DNA of 24,206 nucleotides from a virus. Positions within the stretch are counted from its first letter, which is position 1, and the number at the start of each line of letters is the position of its first letter. Both the position numbers and the translations under genes were made by a program. The stretch is from positions 1 to 24,206 of IMG/VR virus record IMGVR_UViG_3300037891_000325; one strand, given 5' to 3'. The notes under the pieces were generated by a model, which did no database searches, was not told where the DNA came from, and saw only the letters and a list, made by a program, of their open reading frames with translations. Shown one piece after another: positions 14,474 to 21,806 of this stretch.

Positions 14474-14697
14474 ATACAAAAATAAAAGAAACAGAAGCTT
14501 GGCTTAATGCCAATGAAAAACAAGGTACACTCCCGCTAATGTCGCTGGAAGATGAACTTTTACAACAAGAGGTAAGACACAAAAAAGAAATACTTGAATT
14601 GTGCAATCAGTTTAGACATCACCCACAAAGTGGAAATGAAGACTTTAAAGAGTTATACTTATTGGCAATAAAAAATGGAGCGCTAAACCATGATTAA
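14461..14697 (+). CDS. Helical hypothetical protein, 78 aa
   Basis: A charged, probably all-helical small protein (DTKIKETEAWLNANEKQ, then EDELLQQEVRHKKEILELCN). It overlaps the methyltransferase stop by 13 bases and the next ATG by 8. No family is recognised. The tight overlaps suggest it is translated as part of the glycosyltransferase operon. Confidence 0.65.
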   Translation: MDFIDTKIKETEAWLNANEKQGTLPLMSLEDELLQQEVRHKKEILELCNQFRHHPQSGNEDFKELYLLAIKNGALNHD

Positions 14698-15367
14698 TAT
14701 ATTCGTAGGATACGATTCAAAAGAAAAGGTAGCATTCAATACGCTGTCTTATTCTATACTAAAGAATAGTAGTCAACCAATTGCTATCACGCCGATATAT
14801 CTTGATAATATCAAAGATACATTCGTTAGAGAAAGAAACAATCTTTCATCTACTGAGTTTTCTTTCAGTCGTTTTATCATACCACACTTAATGAACTACC
14901 AAGGTTGGGCATTGTTTATGGATTGTGATATGCTAATGAAAGCAGACATCGCAGAGCTTTGGAGATTGAGAGATGATAAGTACGCCGTCCAGGTGTGTAA
15001 GCATGATTACATACCAAAGAGTTCTACTAAATTCTTAGGTCAAGTACAAACGGTTTATCCTAAAAAGAATTGGTCGTCATTCATGCTAATGAACTGTAAG
15101 AAGTGTTCAACTTTAACACCAGACTATGTGAATAGTGCAAGTGGATTAGAACTTCACCAATTCAAATGGTTAGAATCAGAAGACTTAATTGGTAGTTTAC
15201 CACTCGAATGGAATTGGTTAGCTGATGAATATGAATGTAAAGAAGACGTAAAGAATATTCATTATACCGAAGGTGGACCATACTTTAAAGGTTATGAAGA
15301 AATTGATTATGCAACAGATTGGTTTGAGTATCATAAAGAATGTAATGAATTGGAATTAGGTAAATAA
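14690..15367 (+). CDS. GT-A glycosyltransferase, GT8-like
   Basis: A 225-residue nucleotide-sugar transferase. It begins MINIFVGYDSKE, a typical GT8-like first strand. The conserved arginine region FSRFIIPHLM is at about 59-68, and the DxD metal/UDP-sugar motif is FMDCDMLM (D78, D80). W-rich C-terminal segments (LEWNWLADEY) complete the fold. The acceptor could be host surface glycan, a virion protein or phage DNA; the gene neighbours include three more transferase-like genes and a methyltransferase. One-base overlap with the next gene. Confidence 0.85.
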   Translation: MINIFVGYDSKEKVAFNTLSYSILKNSSQPIAITPIYLDNIKDTFVRERNNLSSTEFSFSRFIIPHLMNYQGWALFMDCDMLMKADIAELWRLRDDKYAVQVCKHDYIPKSSTKFLGQVQTVYPKKNWSSFMLMNCKKCSTLTPDYVNSASGLELHQFKWLESEDLIGSLPLEWNWLADEYECKEDVKNIHYTEGGPYFKGYEEIDYATDWFEYHKECNELELGK

Positions 15368-16194
15368 TGTTTGTTTGCCATAAATTATCTCGTGGAGTCT
15401 GTATATCAAATACGATATTTAACGCAATCGAAAAAGCACAGGTTCGTTGGACTAACGAAAAAGAGATACATTTATTTTGGGGACTGGGCTCAACTAATAT
15501 ACCAGAAATCAAAAAGTGCAAAGAAAAAGGACAAGAATGGTGGTTGGTCGACTGTGGTTATTTGAGCACATTTATCCACAGATACCCTACGCCTAAAATC
15601 ATTGAGAGAAAAGCTACTTACTACAGGTTCTGTAAAGGCGAAATGCACAATGATTTAACTGACGTATCTGACGATGATACTAGATTTAAAAAATTATTAA
15701 GCCTAGATAATATTCCTTATGCTAAGAAGATATTAGAATACGAACCAGCTGAAGTCGATAATACCGGTTCAATTTTATTAACACCATCTTCTAATCAAGT
15801 ATGTACTTTTCAAAATGATATGAGTCAAGATGATTGGATATATAATATTATTAAAGAAATAAAACAATACGCTAAAAGAAAAGTAGAATTTCGAAATAAA
15901 CCTAGGCCAGATAATAAGTGGTGGAATAGACCAATTAGTGAAGACTTAAAAACATCTTCGGCGTTAGTAACTAATATGAGTTTATCGGCAATCGATGCGC
16001 TTATTAATGGAGTGCCAGCTATAGTCGATAAAGGAAATGTATGCTCGTCTATTGCATCTACTTCTTATGGAGATATAAACAATTTAAAGATGCCAACAAA
16101 AGAAGACGTGATGACATGGAGCGCTAAGGTGGCTAATTGTCAATTTACTATTGACGAAGTCGCAAGTGGAGAATTTTATGAGTACCTCCGCTAA
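15367..16194 (+). CDS. Glycosyltransferase-like protein, paralogue of the next gene
   Basis: A 275-residue soluble protein. The C-terminal third (about residues 195-275: SSALVTNMSLSAIDALINGVPAIV... SYGDIN) aligns with the equivalent part of the protein at 16178 (VVNYSSGPGIEAAINGVPVFV... IYGDYL). The pattern S/G-x-x-x-xDAxxxGVP is that of the nucleotide-sugar site in capsule-polysaccharide/GT-B proteins. The N-terminal part is more diverged and lacks the RPHPR segment of its neighbour, showing instead RNKPRP, so the two may form a divergent or heteromeric pair. Overlaps the next gene by 17 bases. Confidence 0.7.
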   Translation: MFVCHKLSRGVCISNTIFNAIEKAQVRWTNEKEIHLFWGLGSTNIPEIKKCKEKGQEWWLVDCGYLSTFIHRYPTPKIIERKATYYRFCKGEMHNDLTDVSDDDTRFKKLLSLDNIPYAKKILEYEPAEVDNTGSILLTPSSNQVCTFQNDMSQDDWIYNIIKEIKQYAKRKVEFRNKPRPDNKWWNRPISEDLKTSSALVTNMSLSAIDALINGVPAIVDKGNVCSSIASTSYGDINNLKMPTKEDVMTWSAKVANCQFTIDEVASGEFYEYLR

Positions 16195-17044
16195 ACTAAA
16201 TTTCAGTCTGTATTCAAAGTACGGAGCATTAAACTCTCCGCCTATATTTCAAGCCTTCGCTGATGGTTGTAGATCGCTTGGCCATGAGGTTTCTGTTCAT
16301 AATCACGACGCAGATGTAGCAGTTATATGGTCCGTGCTATGGGACGGAAGAATGCGCCGAAATAGAGAAATATGGAATCATTATAGAAACCAAGGTAAGA
16401 ACGTGATTGTGTTAGAGGTTGGTACTTTAGCTAGAAGTATAACTTGGAGAGTTGGTATTAATGGAATAAACCGAGAGGCTACCTTTGGGCCAAGCAATAA
16501 TGATAGTGCTAGAAGAAAAAAATTCAAACTAAAGTATAATAACAATAGGACCAATAACAATGCTCCTATTTTAATATGCACCCAGTCTGAACAATCTAGA
16601 CAATGGAGAGATATGCCACCCTTAGAAATATGGGTATCAAACGTCATTCAAACTATCAGAACACAAACCGATAGACACATTATTGTTAGACCTCACCCTA
16701 GATACCCAATGAATGAATTACCATTTACTAATGTATCTTTTCAATATGCTAAACATGTCAAAAATGATAAGTGGGATTTAGATACAAAAAATGTTTATGC
16801 CGTTGTTAATTACTCGAGCGGACCTGGTATTGAGGCCGCTATAAATGGTGTACCCGTATTTGTAGGAGAAGAAAGTTTAGCACACGATATTGGTAATCCT
16901 ATATATGGTGATTATCTAAAACCTCATCAGCCTGACTATGAAACTAAAAACCAATGGTTAAATGATTTAACTTATACTGAATGGGATGTCGAAGAAATAA
17001 GTAAGGGCATACCACTGAAAAGACTAGAGCCGTATTTACAATAA
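16178..17044 (+). CDS. Glycosyltransferase-like protein (GT-B, capsule-synthesis type)
   Basis: A 288-residue protein. The centre has CTQSEQSRQWRDM and the IIVRPHPRYPM motif (about residues 165-178) of capsule-polysaccharide-type transferases. Then comes VNYSSGPGIEAAINGVPVFVG (about 216-236), a GT-B nucleotide-sugar loop. I chose ATG 16178 (MSTSAKLNFSLYSK); an upstream in-frame TTG at 16151 would only lengthen the overlap with its paralogue. It probably arose with the preceding gene by tandem duplication. Confidence 0.75.
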   Translation: MSTSAKLNFSLYSKYGALNSPPIFQAFADGCRSLGHEVSVHNHDADVAVIWSVLWDGRMRRNREIWNHYRNQGKNVIVLEVGTLARSITWRVGINGINREATFGPSNNDSARRKKFKLKYNNNRTNNNAPILICTQSEQSRQWRDMPPLEIWVSNVIQTIRTQTDRHIIVRPHPRYPMNELPFTNVSFQYAKHVKNDKWDLDTKNVYAVVNYSSGPGIEAAINGVPVFVGEESLAHDIGNPIYGDYLKPHQPDYETKNQWLNDLTYTEWDVEEISKGIPLKRLEPYLQ

Positions 17045-17052
17045 ATAAAAAG

Positions 17053-17694
17053 ATGAATAAATGTTTTATAACTGGAGTAGATTCTAACCACCAATGGATG
17101 TTACCATTTTGGTTAGAAAATATTTGGAAACACAACGATATACCAGTTGTTATATGCGATTTTGGTATGAACAATGGTTGGTCTGAGTGGGCAGAGAAAA
17201 GAGCTGACCATTTTATTAAATATCCAACTCATCATAAGTGTTCTTGGTTTCATAAACCCCAAACTCTTATCGATGCACCTTATGAGTATAAGTGTTGGAT
17301 AGATGTAGATTGCGAAGTACTTGCAGACATCAGTGACATATTTGATTATGTTGATGGTACTAACATGGGTATTACAGACGACCCTTGTAGAAGAAAAGAT
17401 GTACCTAACGAAAAATGGCATGCGACTGGAGTTGTAGTTGTAAAAGACACACCAGACATTTTAAAGGTTTGGTCCGAGTGGTGCAATAATGGTTGGTTAA
17501 GAGGTGACCAAGAGGTATTACATAATTTAGTTCATGTGCAACCATATCAATTAGATAACTTAGTTGAAATGCCAATGGAATACCAGTGGCTTAGAATCCA
17601 ATTAGCTAAAGGAGAGACCAATCCAAACGCTAAAGTTATTCATTGGACAGGACCTGCTGGTAAAGAGATAATTAAAAAGAAAATAGAAAAATAA
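17053..17694 (+). CDS. GT-A glycosyltransferase
   Basis: A 213-residue protein with a DxD motif KCWIDVDCEV (D84, D86) after a first Rossmann half (CFITGVDSNHQWMLPFWLENI). The end VIHWTGP is the HxxG(P)-type C-terminal motif seen in GT8/GT77-like enzymes. Other conserved-looking residues are HATGVVVVK and RGDQEVL, a pattern common in phage and eukaryotic GT-A sugar transferases. It closes the transferase cluster; a new promoter begins 4 bases later. Confidence 0.8.
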   Translation: MNKCFITGVDSNHQWMLPFWLENIWKHNDIPVVICDFGMNNGWSEWAEKRADHFIKYPTHHKCSWFHKPQTLIDAPYEYKCWIDVDCEVLADISDIFDYVDGTNMGITDDPCRRKDVPNEKWHATGVVVVKDTPDILKVWSEWCNNGWLRGDQEVLHNLVHVQPYQLDNLVEMPMEYQWLRIQLAKGETNPNAKVIHWTGPAGKEIIKKKIEK

Positions 17695-17697
17695 GTC

Positions 17698-17726
17698 TTT
17701 ACAAATGCGCCAATATAGTGTATACT
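17698..17726 (+). promoter_or_regulatory. T4-early-like promoter for dexA and following genes
   Basis: TTTACA at 17698-17703 (context GTCTTTACAAATG), 17 bases, TATACT at 17721-17726. The predicted start is 17733, the A of an ATG that opens a 12-codon frame. Confidence 0.8.
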
Positions 17727-17732
17727 ATATAT

Positions 17733-17771
17733 ATGAACAAAATTAAAGAATGTGTAGGTAATATATTATGA
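17733..17771 (+). other. Possible 12-codon leader peptide before dexA
   Basis: An ATG at the predicted transcription start opens MNKIKECVGNIL, whose TGA overlaps the dexA ATG (TTATGATG). This could couple dexA translation to a leaderless micro-ORF, or be chance in a 35-base leader. Confidence 0.3.
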
Positions 17772-18307
17772 TGCAAGGAATGGTTGATTTAGAAACTCTG
17801 GGTACTACCCAAGATGCTGTTGTTCTAACTATAGGAGCGGCAAAGTTCAATCCTTTTAATACTGACGAGCCAGTTGATAAGCTTTATTTAAAGTTGGATA
17901 CCTCTGGCCAAGTAGAGAAAGGCCGTATAATTGATAAAGGTACTCTTAAGTGGTGGGGAACGCAATCAGAAGAAGTTCGTAATGACACTTTTTCTGAGCA
18001 CGATCGAGTTGAGGTCAAAGATGGTTTACTCGCGTTAAATGAATGGTTCGACGGAGTGAGTAAGATTTGGTGCCAAGGGCCATCGTTTGACTTTCCAATG
18101 CTTGGTCATTTATATCGCCACTATGATATGGAACAACCTTGGAAGTTTTGGAATGAAAAAGATTCTCGCACTGTAACAGGATTGATACCAGACGATATTA
18201 AATCCAAGATTGACTTTAAAGCACACAATGCTATCGAAGATGTGGTAGCTCAATGCAAGTGTGTACAATATGTATTCAATGTATTGGATATACAAAGAAC
18301 CTTTTAA
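17768..18307 (+). CDS. dexA: DexA-like 3'-5' exonuclease (DEDDh)
   Basis: A 179-residue homologue of T4 exonuclease A (227 aa). Catalytic acidic residues are visible: VDLET (D7, E9), SFDFPML (D108) and the AHNAIED motif (H153, D158), giving DEDDh type. Matches with T4 DexA include TLKWWGTQSEEVRN (T4 TIEWWKNQSPEARK), CQGPSFDFP (CRGMSFDFP) and WKFWNEKDSRT (CKFWNQRDIRT). Several ATGs (17768, 17771, 17780) are possible starts. It would trim single-stranded 3' ends during host DNA breakdown, repair or recombination. First gene of a new early unit. Confidence 0.92.
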   Translation: MMQGMVDLETLGTTQDAVVLTIGAAKFNPFNTDEPVDKLYLKLDTSGQVEKGRIIDKGTLKWWGTQSEEVRNDTFSEHDRVEVKDGLLALNEWFDGVSKIWCQGPSFDFPMLGHLYRHYDMEQPWKFWNEKDSRTVTGLIPDDIKSKIDFKAHNAIEDVVAQCKCVQYVFNVLDIQRTF

Positions 18308-18309
18308 TT

Positions 18310-18534
18310 ATGAGACAGAAGATTATAATCAGCATCGCAGTACTACTCACTTTTGGCTGGATTGGAATATTAGACTATGAGTCCAAAAAGCTTAAAGAAG
18401 CAATAAGTAATTTAAATGAAACTGTAACAATACAAAACGAAGTGTTATTACAACATAAAGCAAGCATCATTAATACTAAAAGTGATATTGAACTTTTTAT
18501 ACAAATAGTAAACGAATTCAGAAATTTTATATAA
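18310..18534 (+). CDS. Membrane-anchored coiled-coil protein, 74 aa
   Basis: Residues 4-20 form a hydrophobic signal anchor (KIIISIAVLLTFGWIGI). A heptad-like helix follows to the end (KKLKEAISNLNETVTIQNEV and beyond), typical of a coiled coil facing the periplasm. Start 18310 follows the dexA stop by 2 bases; an in-frame ATG at 18253 lies inside dexA. The layout resembles small inner-membrane lysis or spanin-type proteins, but no partner gene is seen, so the role stays open. Confidence 0.7.
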   Translation: MRQKIIISIAVLLTFGWIGILDYESKKLKEAISNLNETVTIQNEVLLQHKASIINTKSDIELFIQIVNEFRNFI

Positions 18535-18537
18535 GAT

Positions 18538-18705
18538 ATGAGTAAAAAATTAAAACCCGGTGCAGACATCCGAGCTGCAAATCCCTCTAAACGAAAACTA
18601 CTAGGACGTTCAAGCGGCCCATTAGTATTCAATGAAACTGTTGGAGTAATGGTAACTCCTAAAATAGATAGAGCCATTAAGAACAATAAAGAAAAAAGAA
18701 AGTAA
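18538..18705 (+). CDS. Small basic protein, 55 aa
   Basis: Opens MSKKLKPGADIRAANPSKRK three bases after the preceding stop and ends KNNKEKRK. Its stop shares a base with the next ATG (TAATG). The composition is Lys/Arg-rich with a short hydrophobic centre (GPLVFNETVGVMVTP). No family is recognised; nucleic-acid binding is possible from charge alone. Confidence 0.65.
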   Translation: MSKKLKPGADIRAANPSKRKLLGRSSGPLVFNETVGVMVTPKIDRAIKNNKEKRK

Positions 18706-18965
18706 TGAATAAAATAAACAATAAAGTAAAAGCTCTAATATGGGCATCGTTATTCACCGCTCCTTATGTATTGGCATTTCTAATAGGTGCTGTATGGGCA
18801 GCATTTAACATGGAGAAGCTGCATGAATTAAAGCAAGTAAGCGATGTGGCTGTAAACAATCATCTACTAACGGTCTTCGAGCCATGGCTACCAATTATAA
18901 CTGTTTTTGGTTGGTTATACTGGATACCCGTAGTGTATGTATTTGTTAAGTTGTGGAGAAAATAG
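18705..18965 (+). CDS. Two-helix membrane protein, 86 aa
   Basis: Two transmembrane segments at about residues 10-32 (ALIWASLFTAPYVLAFLIGA) and 58-82 (WLPIITVFGWLYWIPVVYVF), with a polar loop between and a short basic tail, suggesting both ends in the cytoplasm. No family is recognised. It overlaps the previous stop by one base. Confidence 0.7.
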   Translation: MNKINNKVKALIWASLFTAPYVLAFLIGAVWAAFNMEKLHELKQVSDVAVNNHLLTVFEPWLPIITVFGWLYWIPVVYVFVKLWRK

Positions 18966-18971
18966 AAAGTA

Positions 18972-19334
18972 ATGACAGAAGAAAAACTAAAGGAGTGGGA
19001 AAAGCTGGCCAAGCATGCAAAAAAGAAATCAGCAAACGGCGGAATTAAGTTTGATGACGATAAGCCTGACTACTCTTTAATACCACCCAATGCGTTAGAT
19101 GACGTGGTAAAAGTACTAACCATCGGTGCACAGAAGTATGCTCGACACAATTGGAAAAAGCTTGACAATATTGATGATCGGTACTTTGCAGCAGCCCAAA
19201 GACATATGTGGGCTCTTATGAAAGATGAAGAGCTCGACCCCGAAACAGGAGTGCACCACGCAGCTCATGCGATTTGCTGTATGATGTTTTTACTTGAATT
19301 TTATTATTTACAAAAGGCCGAAAATAAGGTATAG
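18972..19334 (+). CDS. dATP/dGTP diphosphohydrolase-like protein (DUF5664 type)
   Basis: A 120-residue helical protein with the family signature GGIKFDDDKPDYSLIPPNAL (about 23-42), then VLTIGAQKYARHNWKK and a second half with RHMWALMKDEELDPETGVHHAAHAICCMMFLLEF. The Glu/Asp/His-rich pairs fit a metal-dependent all-alpha nucleotide pyrophosphatase fold. Databases name this phage family dATP/dGTP diphosphohydrolase; substrate data are limited, so nucleotide-pool control is a family inference. Its last codons contain the -35 box of the next promoter. Confidence 0.75.
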   Translation: MTEEKLKEWEKLAKHAKKKSANGGIKFDDDKPDYSLIPPNALDDVVKVLTIGAQKYARHNWKKLDNIDDRYFAAAQRHMWALMKDEELDPETGVHHAAHAICCMMFLLEFYYLQKAENKV

Positions 19335-19335
19335 T
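19307..19335 (+). promoter_or_regulatory. Early-like promoter before the Nmad1-like gene
   Basis: TTTACA at 19307-19312, 17 bases, TATAGT at 19330-19335. The predicted start is 19342, exactly the ATG of the next gene, another leaderless arrangement. Confidence 0.65.
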
Positions 19336-19341
19336 ATAACT

Positions 19342-19695
19342 ATGACAATTGATAAAGAATCACTAAAGGTACTTAAAGAATGTGCCGAATTACAAATTAA
19401 GAAATCAAATGATTACCAAAATCCAAACTCGCGAATCAAGCAAGCTGACTATTATCCGCGTGGTGTTCTTACTATATTGGATATTGTTTATGCTAAAGTG
19501 CTACGCATGTATTCAGTCATTGAAGCAATGGAGTCTGATGAATCGTATCAGCAAAACTTCGAATCAATTGAAGACTCAGCCAAGGACTTAATCAACTATA
19601 GTTCTTTTATTGCTGCTTATTGCCGCAATGGTATCGAAGGCCAAGATGGTACTAAAGATTTTCTTAACCGCGAAATAAAAAATGAAACAGAGTAA
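19342..19695 (+). CDS. DUF1599/Nmad1-like protein (nucleotide modification associated)
   Basis: A 117-residue helical protein starting at ATG 19342. Family-like features: KKSNDYQNP near residues 21-29, YYPRGVLTILDIVYAKVLRMYSV (about 37-59), and the ending ESIEDSAKDLINYSSFIAAY (about 74-93). This fits DUF1599, predicted by comparative genomics to accompany DNA base modification. That agrees with the dCMP hydroxymethylase two genes downstream. A MazG-like pyrophosphatase activity is an alternative. I place the start at 19342 rather than an in-frame ATG at 19294 inside the previous gene. Confidence 0.65.
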   Translation: MTIDKESLKVLKECAELQIKKSNDYQNPNSRIKQADYYPRGVLTILDIVYAKVLRMYSVIEAMESDESYQQNFESIEDSAKDLINYSSFIAAYCRNGIEGQDGTKDFLNREIKNETE

Positions 19696-20248
19696 TCCGT
19701 TTAAGCCAATTACATTCTTTGAGGTAGACGTAGAACCACCTAAGAAAGAATATCACGAAATAGTAAAGAAGCTAACTAATGCTGATATTCTTAAATTGTC
19801 TAATGAGATGTCGAGTCCTATTCGTACAGATTATTTTGCTGTAGACAAAAGCCAAGAAGCTTGGGACTTTAAAATGGATTTGTGGGGTGGGTTTATTCTA
19901 GGGCATCTAAGAGAACATTTAGCAGAATTTTTAGATTCGCTCAATGCAGTAGATTTAGCTTTTACCGATATATGGACACAAATATCGAATGGTTTTCAAT
20001 CTCATCACCCTCACGCGCATGGTGACGTGGGTTATTCTTTTGTGTGGTACATCGATGTAGATAAAGATAAGCACGAAGGTACTTATTATTATTCACCATA
20101 TAATTTAGACGACACTTGGCAGGCAGAATGCATCCCAGGTAAATTTATTATTTGGCCTAGCTGGCTATTACATTATCAACCACCAAGTAATTCTAGTCTT
20201 GACAGATGTGTAATTTCTGGTAATATAAAGATTATAGAAAATGATTGA
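19682..20248 (+). CDS. 2OG-Fe(II) oxygenase family protein
   Basis: A 188-residue double-stranded beta-helix oxygenase of the phage-rich 2OG-FeII_Oxy_5 type. The iron-binding region is FQSHHPHAHGDVGYSFVWYI (about 106-125). The distal histidine and 2-oxoglutarate arginine lie in IIWPSWLLHYQPP and SLDRCVISGNI (about 157-183). An acidic ligand after the first His (HGD) fits HxD only loosely. Such genes are abundant in T4-like aquatic phages, with substrates mostly unknown. It overlaps bS21 downstream by 8 bases; hydroxylation of a ribosomal protein or of a modified base are both speculative. The start overlaps the previous gene by 14 bases. Confidence 0.85.
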   Translation: MKQSNPFKPITFFEVDVEPPKKEYHEIVKKLTNADILKLSNEMSSPIRTDYFAVDKSQEAWDFKMDLWGGFILGHLREHLAEFLDSLNAVDLAFTDIWTQISNGFQSHHPHAHGDVGYSFVWYIDVDKDKHEGTYYYSPYNLDDTWQAECIPGKFIIWPSWLLHYQPPSNSSLDRCVISGNIKIIEND

Positions 20249-20402
20249 AGTTAAAGTTAAACGTGGCGAACCGATTGCAAAAGCACTCCGCCGATTAAAA
20301 AAGAAAATGGACAATGAAGGTATACTTCAAAGTGTAAACGACAAGCGATATTATAAAAAGCCCTCGCTTATAAAAAAAGAAAAGACTAAGTATTGGAAAT
20401 AA
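20241..20402 (+). CDS. rpsU: Ribosomal protein bS21 homologue, 53 aa
   Basis: A 53-residue protein reading MIEVKVKRGEPIAKALRRLK and then KKMDNEGILQSVNDKRYYKK, which follows the bacterial bS21 pattern (I-x-V-x-x-x-E-P-x-x-x-A-L-R-R-F/L-K, then G-x-x-x-x-x-R-x-x-Y/F-x-K-P). The C-terminal basic tail is shorter than in E. coli bS21 (71 aa). bS21 sits near the anti-Shine-Dalgarno end of 16S rRNA and helps initiation. Phage copies, known from pelagiphages and large phages, are thought to enter host ribosomes and favour phage messages. Start 20241 overlaps the oxygenase stop; one base separates it from the next gene. Confidence 0.9.
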   Translation: MIEVKVKRGEPIAKALRRLKKKMDNEGILQSVNDKRYYKKPSLIKKEKTKYWK

Positions 20403-20403
20403 T

Positions 20404-21246
20404 ATGAATAGAGTTGCAAATATACAAGACTATTTTACCCAAGCCCTAAAGCAGAAACAATTCGTAACTGATAAGTCAGGTGTAAAGACAATCGAAATGA
20501 TTAATGCTTGCTTTGAAGCAGACAAGCCATACATTATACGAGAACCAAATGAAGATTACATTAAAAGAGAAATCGAGTGGTATGAATCACAATCATTGTT
20601 TGTTCAAGAAATACCAGGCGAGTGCCCTGCAATATGGAAATCAGTTGCAAGTAATCTAGGTATTATTAATTCAAACTATGGTTGGCTTACTTATTCAGAT
20701 GATAATTGGAATCAATACGACAATGTATTAAAAGAACTCAACAAGAACCCCGAGTCTAGACGAGCCAATATGATTTACACTCGTCCTGCTATTTGGCATG
20801 ATTATAATATTGATGGTATGTCAGACTTTATCTGCACAAACAATGTTCAGTATTTTATTAGAGATAACAAACTTGTAACTTCAGTTTATATGCGATCTAA
20901 CGATGCAATCTTTGGCTACAATAATGACTTAGCATGGCAAACTCATGTAAGGGATAAACTTCTTGCAGACCTGGATAAACATTATGGTGCTGGTCCAATC
21001 TATTGGAATGTTGGTTCACTTCATGTCTATGAAAGACACTTTAAGTTTCTAGAAGAGCTTCGCAAAAATTATATAACAGGAGAATATAATATGCCATCAC
21101 ACGATATGGTGCATGTAGGAACAGAACGTAATGATAAAAAACCTCAGTCTCTTTATGACCTTAAACAACAGGAAATAGAAGCAATAGCAATAGAGGCAGA
21201 CGAAACAAACGAAATTGAAGACGACAACAATATATACAAACTATGA
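20404..21246 (+). CDS. 42: dCMP hydroxymethylase (T4 gp42)
   Basis: A 280-residue thymidylate-synthase-fold enzyme closely matching T4 gp42 (246 aa). Matches include FVTDKSGVKTIEMINA (T4 FVVDKTGVKTIEIIGA), INSNYGW, MIYTRPAIWHDYNIDGMSDF and WNVGSLHVYERHF. The nucleophile Cys144 (DFICTNNVQ) and Asp175 (GYNND) correspond to T4 Cys148 and Asp179. The Asp replaces the TS Asn that recognises dUMP, so the substrate should be dCMP and the product 5-hydroxymethyl-dCMP from methylene-THF. The extra C-terminal 50 residues are acidic and probably disordered. It forms a nucleotide operon with dCMP deaminase, overlapping it by 4 bases. Its presence predicts hydroxymethylcytosine in phage DNA. Confidence 0.95.
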   Translation: MNRVANIQDYFTQALKQKQFVTDKSGVKTIEMINACFEADKPYIIREPNEDYIKREIEWYESQSLFVQEIPGECPAIWKSVASNLGIINSNYGWLTYSDDNWNQYDNVLKELNKNPESRRANMIYTRPAIWHDYNIDGMSDFICTNNVQYFIRDNKLVTSVYMRSNDAIFGYNNDLAWQTHVRDKLLADLDKHYGAGPIYWNVGSLHVYERHFKFLEELRKNYITGEYNMPSHDMVHVGTERNDKKPQSLYDLKQQEIEAIAIEADETNEIEDDNNIYKL

Positions 21247-21806
21247 ATAAATGGGACTATAGATTTTTAAAAATCGCTAAAGAAGTTGGAACGTGGTCAA
21301 AAGACCCTTCCACACAAGTAGGTGCAATCGCAGTTAATGATAAACGAATCATCGCAACTGGCTATAATGGATTTCCTAAAGGAATCAAAGATAGCGATGA
21401 GCTATTGAATGATAGGCAAGCTAAGTTAAAGCTGATGGTACATGCAGAAATGAATATGATTTATAATGCGACTCAGCATGGTGTATCACTCGAAGGTGCT
21501 ACTGTTTATATTCACGGCTTACCTGCATGCGAAGATTGTTTTAAAGGACTGATTCAGATTGGAGTCGCTCGAGTTGTAATGCCAGATGTTGAAGTTCATG
21601 GTAAGAAGTGGAAAGCAGGATGTAACTTTGGTAAAGCCCAAATGGAATATGTGGGTATAGCAATTGATGAATACAATATGTTCCACGATTGGCAATGGAA
21701 TACTGATGGGCAGAATAAAGATACTATAACAGAACCTTATACGGCCGATGACCACTATAATTTAAGAGACAAAAACCACGGATCGGAAGTAGATGACAAC
21801 ACTTAA
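21243..21806 (+). CDS. cd: dCMP deaminase
   Basis: A 187-residue zinc enzyme converting dCMP to dUMP for thymidylate synthesis. The zinc site is HAE at 67-69 and PACEDC at 94-99; the start has STQVGAIAV and GYNGFPKGI, all standard for the family and close in length to T4 Cd (193 aa). It competes with gp42 for dCMP, and T4 balances this by allosteric dCTP/dTTP control; whether that holds here is not visible. Translationally coupled to gene 42 by an ATGA overlap. Confidence 0.95.
   Translation: MNKWDYRFLKIAKEVGTWSKDPSTQVGAIAVNDKRIIATGYNGFPKGIKDSDELLNDRQAKLKLMVHAEMNMIYNATQHGVSLEGATVYIHGLPACEDCFKGLIQIGVARVVMPDVEVHGKKWKAGCNFGKAQMEYVGIAIDEYNMFHDWQWNTDGQNKDTITEPYTADDHYNLRDKNHGSEVDDNT

Noticed and set aside
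20404-21246. Thymidylate synthase
   Set aside because: The sequence follows T4 gp42 closely and has Asp175 where thymidylate synthases have the dUMP-recognising Asn.
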